This document shows positions 8,196 through 8,478 of a stretch of 8,478 nt of DNA, piece after piece (the first letter of the stretch is position 1; each line of letters starts with the position of its first letter). This DNA is from an uncultured Sutterella sp. (GTDB lineage Bacteria > Pseudomonadota > Gammaproteobacteria > Burkholderiales > Burkholderiaceae_F): positions 1 through 8,478 of the forward strand of contig CABSHY010000044.1 of NCBI GenBank assembly GCA_902477615.1, given 5' to 3'. The translations under genes were made by a program, and so were the position numbers. Under the pieces are notes generated by a model. The model searched no databases. It had not been told where the DNA came from and saw only the letters and a list, made by a program, of their open reading frames with translations.

Positions 8196-8342
8196 TTTTG
8201 ATGTCTTCTTTAAAGTTCAGGGAGATTGTTGATGGTCATTTCGCCACCATTCGCGCAATCTTAACGACATTTGCCCAAAAATAAGGTTTTGTACTTAAAT
8301 ATTTTCTAACCTCTTAGGCGGTTCTATCTAGGAGTTGAGCGC
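8196..8342 (-). promoter_or_regulatory. Upstream region of sstT
   Basis: This stretch lies between the terminator at 8343-8380 and the sstT start, so it should carry the sstT promoter. It is A/T-rich around 8281-8310. I find no well-matched -35/-10 pair on the minus strand. A small minus-strand frame reading MTINNLPEL (8239-8210) and a loose 5-base dyad (ATGGT/ACCAT near 8232-8250) are present, but neither is convincing. Confidence 0.4.
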
Positions 8343-8380
8343 AAAGAAAAAGAGGTTTCGAAAATTAAATCGAAACCTCT
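8343..8380 (-). terminator. Rho-independent terminator of a minus-strand gene to the right
   Basis: AGAGGTTTCGA (8351-8361) pairs perfectly with TCGAAACCTCT (8370-8380), an 11-base stem with an eight-base loop. Read on the minus strand, the stem is followed by TTTT, C, TTT (8350-8343), a typical U-tract. The plus strand has no T-run after the stem. This therefore ends a minus-strand transcript entering from beyond 8478, and it insulates sstT from that gene. Confidence 0.8.
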
Positions 8381-8409
8381 GAATGGTCTAGTGTTTAAAG
8401 TTTGAGTGA

Positions 8410-8478
8410 TTAATCCAACTCCTGAGTTTGATAGTTAAAGAGTAAAAAATTTCTCGTCAAAGCCTGTTTTATTTGGCA
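8410..8478 (-). CDS. Possible C-terminal end of a minus-strand gene (partial, uncertain)
   Basis: On the minus strand a frame is open from the window edge for 22 codons, with its last residues reading NFLLFNYQTQELD before TAA at 8412-8410. That stop is about 30 bases before a minus-strand terminator, the spacing expected for a gene end. A second frame, ending in GFDEKFFTL with TAA at 8437-8435, is also open to the edge, so the frame is not settled. The product cannot be recognised. Confidence 0.25.
   Translation of the reverse strand, partial: CQIKQALTRNFLLFNYQTQELD

Noticed and set aside
8210..8239. Leader peptide MTINNLPEL ahead of sstT, overlapping a four-codon frame MVAK by ATGA
   Set aside because: The ribosome site is poor, there is no run of serine or threonine codons to suggest attenuation, and no terminator/antiterminator pair is visible.
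8351..8380. Further copy of the ATPase-associated repeat (shares TTTCGA and TCGAAA with it)
   Set aside because: The shared bases are only the arms of a terminator stem. The spacing and flanks differ from the 23-base units, and it has a proper T-tract, so chance similarity is likelier.

Overview
The window looks like a piece of a betaproteobacterial (Burkholderiales) chromosome with moderate GC. The evidence is a YhdP-type AsmA-family gene divergent from glnE, an arrangement I associate with Burkholderiales, and protein sequences close to proteobacterial GlnE and SstT. The moderate GC (roughly 50% in sampled stretches of glnE and sstT) and the gut-type gene mix make a Sutterellaceae-like organism plausible. 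That family-level guess is inference.

Layout. Positions 1-2451 (minus) hold the first 817 codons of a large YhdP-like inner-membrane-anchored periplasmic protein that runs off the left edge. A 148-base divergent gap separates it from glnE (2600-5437, plus), the complete two-headed adenylyltransferase/adenylyl-removing enzyme that controls glutamine synthetase. The glnE stop codon lies inside a long A/T-rich terminator hairpin. Next comes a 197-base gap holding four direct repeats of a 23-base unit (5522-5613), then a gene for an AAA+ ATPase with a DUF4143/PD-(D/E)XK-like C-terminus (5635-6870, plus). A strong hairpin (6878-6914) between convergent genes probably serves both that ATPase gene and sstT (6930-8195, minus), a sodium/serine-threonine symporter. 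The last 283 bases hold the sstT upstream region and a minus-strand terminator, which implies another minus-strand gene ending near the right edge.

How the parts fit. yhdP (envelope lipid transport), glnE (nitrogen control) and sstT (amino-acid uptake) look like ordinary chromosomal genes with separate transcription. The ATPase cassette between them stands out. It has lower GC, a terminator on each side, no functional link to its neighbours, and its own repeat array whose core is a near-palindrome. It looks like an acquired single-gene module carrying its own control region. That array and its possible link to the ATPase are the main point of interest here. I see no CRISPR array, tRNA, rRNA, transposase or integrase.
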